From Phalacrocorax aristotelis (lineage: Eukaryota; Chordata; Aves; Suliformes; Phalacrocoracidae), in contig NC_134277.1 of NCBI RefSeq assembly GCF_949628215.1, positions 88,711,963 to 88,775,962 on the forward strand: a DNA stretch of 64,000 nucleotides, written 5' to 3'. The notes beneath the pieces are model-generated. The model made no database searches, was not told where the DNA came from, and saw only the letters and a program-made list of their open reading frames with translations. Below, in pieces: positions 63,116-64,000 of this stretch (the stretch's first letter is position 1; the number at the start of each line of letters is the position of its first letter). A program made the translations under genes and the position numbers.

Positions 63116-64000
63116 GTTAAGTTGACACTTAAATATATATGTAGGCATTTGTTTCTTTCCTGAAGAATTGCTTTTTTTCTCTCTTTGCAATCTACTGTCA
63201 GCTCTGGAGGGGTACCGGTTAGCAGCAGGAGGAAAATGTTCCACTTCCTGAAGTTCCTTTTTGATCCTGCAACAAGAAATAAACCAACAGAGGATCCTGA
63301 CTCTAGAAATATCAGAAACCTCTCCAAGCAGTAATTTATCAGAGATAGATAAAATGGTGAAGAATTCAAGATCTTGAGGGGGTGAATATCTTTCTAGGAC
63401 AAAGAAGGGAGGTTCAGGGAGTAGGAGGAGGCTTGTGGAAGAAAAGATTGTAATCGTCTGAAAAGATAATGGGAAGGTGGAGTTGTCTAAGTGTGAGAGA
63501 GACTTGGACCGCACTAGATAGGGCAGAGAACTGAGGGAGAGGCCTGGTGAAATTAATGAGATAGGTAGAAAGGGGGAGAAGAAGGAGGAGATCAAAATGA
63601 AGATTCAAAGTGGAATGGCAGAAAGGATTAAACTTGAGAAACAGAAAGGAGTGCAGAAAAGCATATTTGCTTGTAATTCTGCTGCTCCTTTGTGGCCAAG
63701 AACTAGACAGAAGATACTAGCACAGTGTCTGTACCTCATGCAATGCTGGCCAGTGCAGAGGATGACAGCTCATTACTACTGTCACTTACCTTTCTGGCTT
63801 AGGTAACTAATATTCTCTGAATATAACAATCTACAAATCTTCGTCAGTGTGATGGTCACTGTGATGCTGTGTGATGAAACCTGTTTCCTGCTTTGCTTAT
63901 TAAAGCAAACTTGCAGAAGATTTCATCCCATGCACATTTACCATCTAATGAGCTATGTGCAACCGTGGACCTCTTGTGAAAATGATCTTCAGCAAAACAA

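Larger units (their letters stand above)
62755..63266 (-). other. Candidate antisense terminal exon
   Basis: On the - strand a pyrimidine-rich stretch ends in TTTCTTGTTGCAG, a good splice acceptor, just before 63266. The frame is then open to a stop ending at 62840, and AATAAA follows at 62781-62776. Cleavage would be expected near 62755-62765. The order acceptor, open frame, stop and poly(A) signal within 510 bp is that of a last exon antisense to DAP intron 2. No upstream exon is identified. A non-coding transcript end or coincidence would also fit. Confidence 0.3.
41725..64000 (+). other. DAP: DAP intron 2 (continues beyond the window)
   Basis: I found no exon matching the third part of DAP after 41724, so this intron is at least 22 kb. 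It contains the repeats and elements listed separately. Between these it is ordinary AT-rich DNA: 41725-44244, 44311-45093, 45139-49958, 49986-52101, 52247-53480, 53631-57734, 57896-59239 and 61153-62754 hold nothing I can assign, apart from an A/AAAAG-rich run at about 42497-42525 and G/T-rich runs at about 43630-43702. Confidence 0.8.

Noticed and set aside
1..64000. CRISPR arrays, operons, phage or insertion-sequence features
   Set aside because: No regularly spaced repeats or bacterial-type gene organisation. The spliced gene, CpG island and CR1 elements show vertebrate nuclear DNA.

Overview
The window looks like bird nuclear DNA. At least six stretches belong to the CR1 LINE family, ending in the typical CR1 tail of repeated 8-mers of the ATTCTATG type. 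Two further stretches look like avian endogenous-retrovirus LTRs. Gene density is low and introns are long. I cannot name the species.

One gene is recognised with confidence: DAP (death-associated protein 1), on the + strand. Coding exon 1 (35051-35105) lies in a CpG island of about 1.3 kb (34740-36030). Exon 2 (41628-41724) follows a 6.5-kb intron. I did not find the remaining exons, which should lie beyond position 64000, so intron 2 fills the rest of the window. The first 34.7 kb is the 5' flank of DAP; I see no conserved protein-coding exon there.

Layout: 1-1888 unannotated; 1889-3478 CR1 with most of a reverse transcriptase (- strand); 8428-9475 a second - strand CR1, an endonuclease remnant next to a 3' tail with the reverse transcriptase missing; 9476-25189 unannotated; 25190-25740 a CR1 fragment (+); 25741-27386 a pair of inverted repeat arms, one interrupted next to its end by a short LTR with a 5-bp target duplication; 28353-29206 an 854-bp almost pure pyrimidine tract; 30866-31047 a CR1 tail (+); 34740-36030 the DAP CpG island and promoter; then DAP intron 1, exon 2 and intron 2. 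Intron 2 holds a minisatellite, two strong inverted repeats, a diverged direct duplication, two more CR1 copies, an LTR, and an antisense candidate terminal exon near 63 kb.

The most interesting candidate for something undescribed is that antisense unit at 62755-63266. It has a plausible splice acceptor, a long open frame containing a 91-codon unit with a signal-peptide-like start, and an AATAAA about 60 bp after the stop. I do not recognise the protein, and this is inference from sequence signals only. Most other open frames in the window are within what chance or low-complexity sequence would give.
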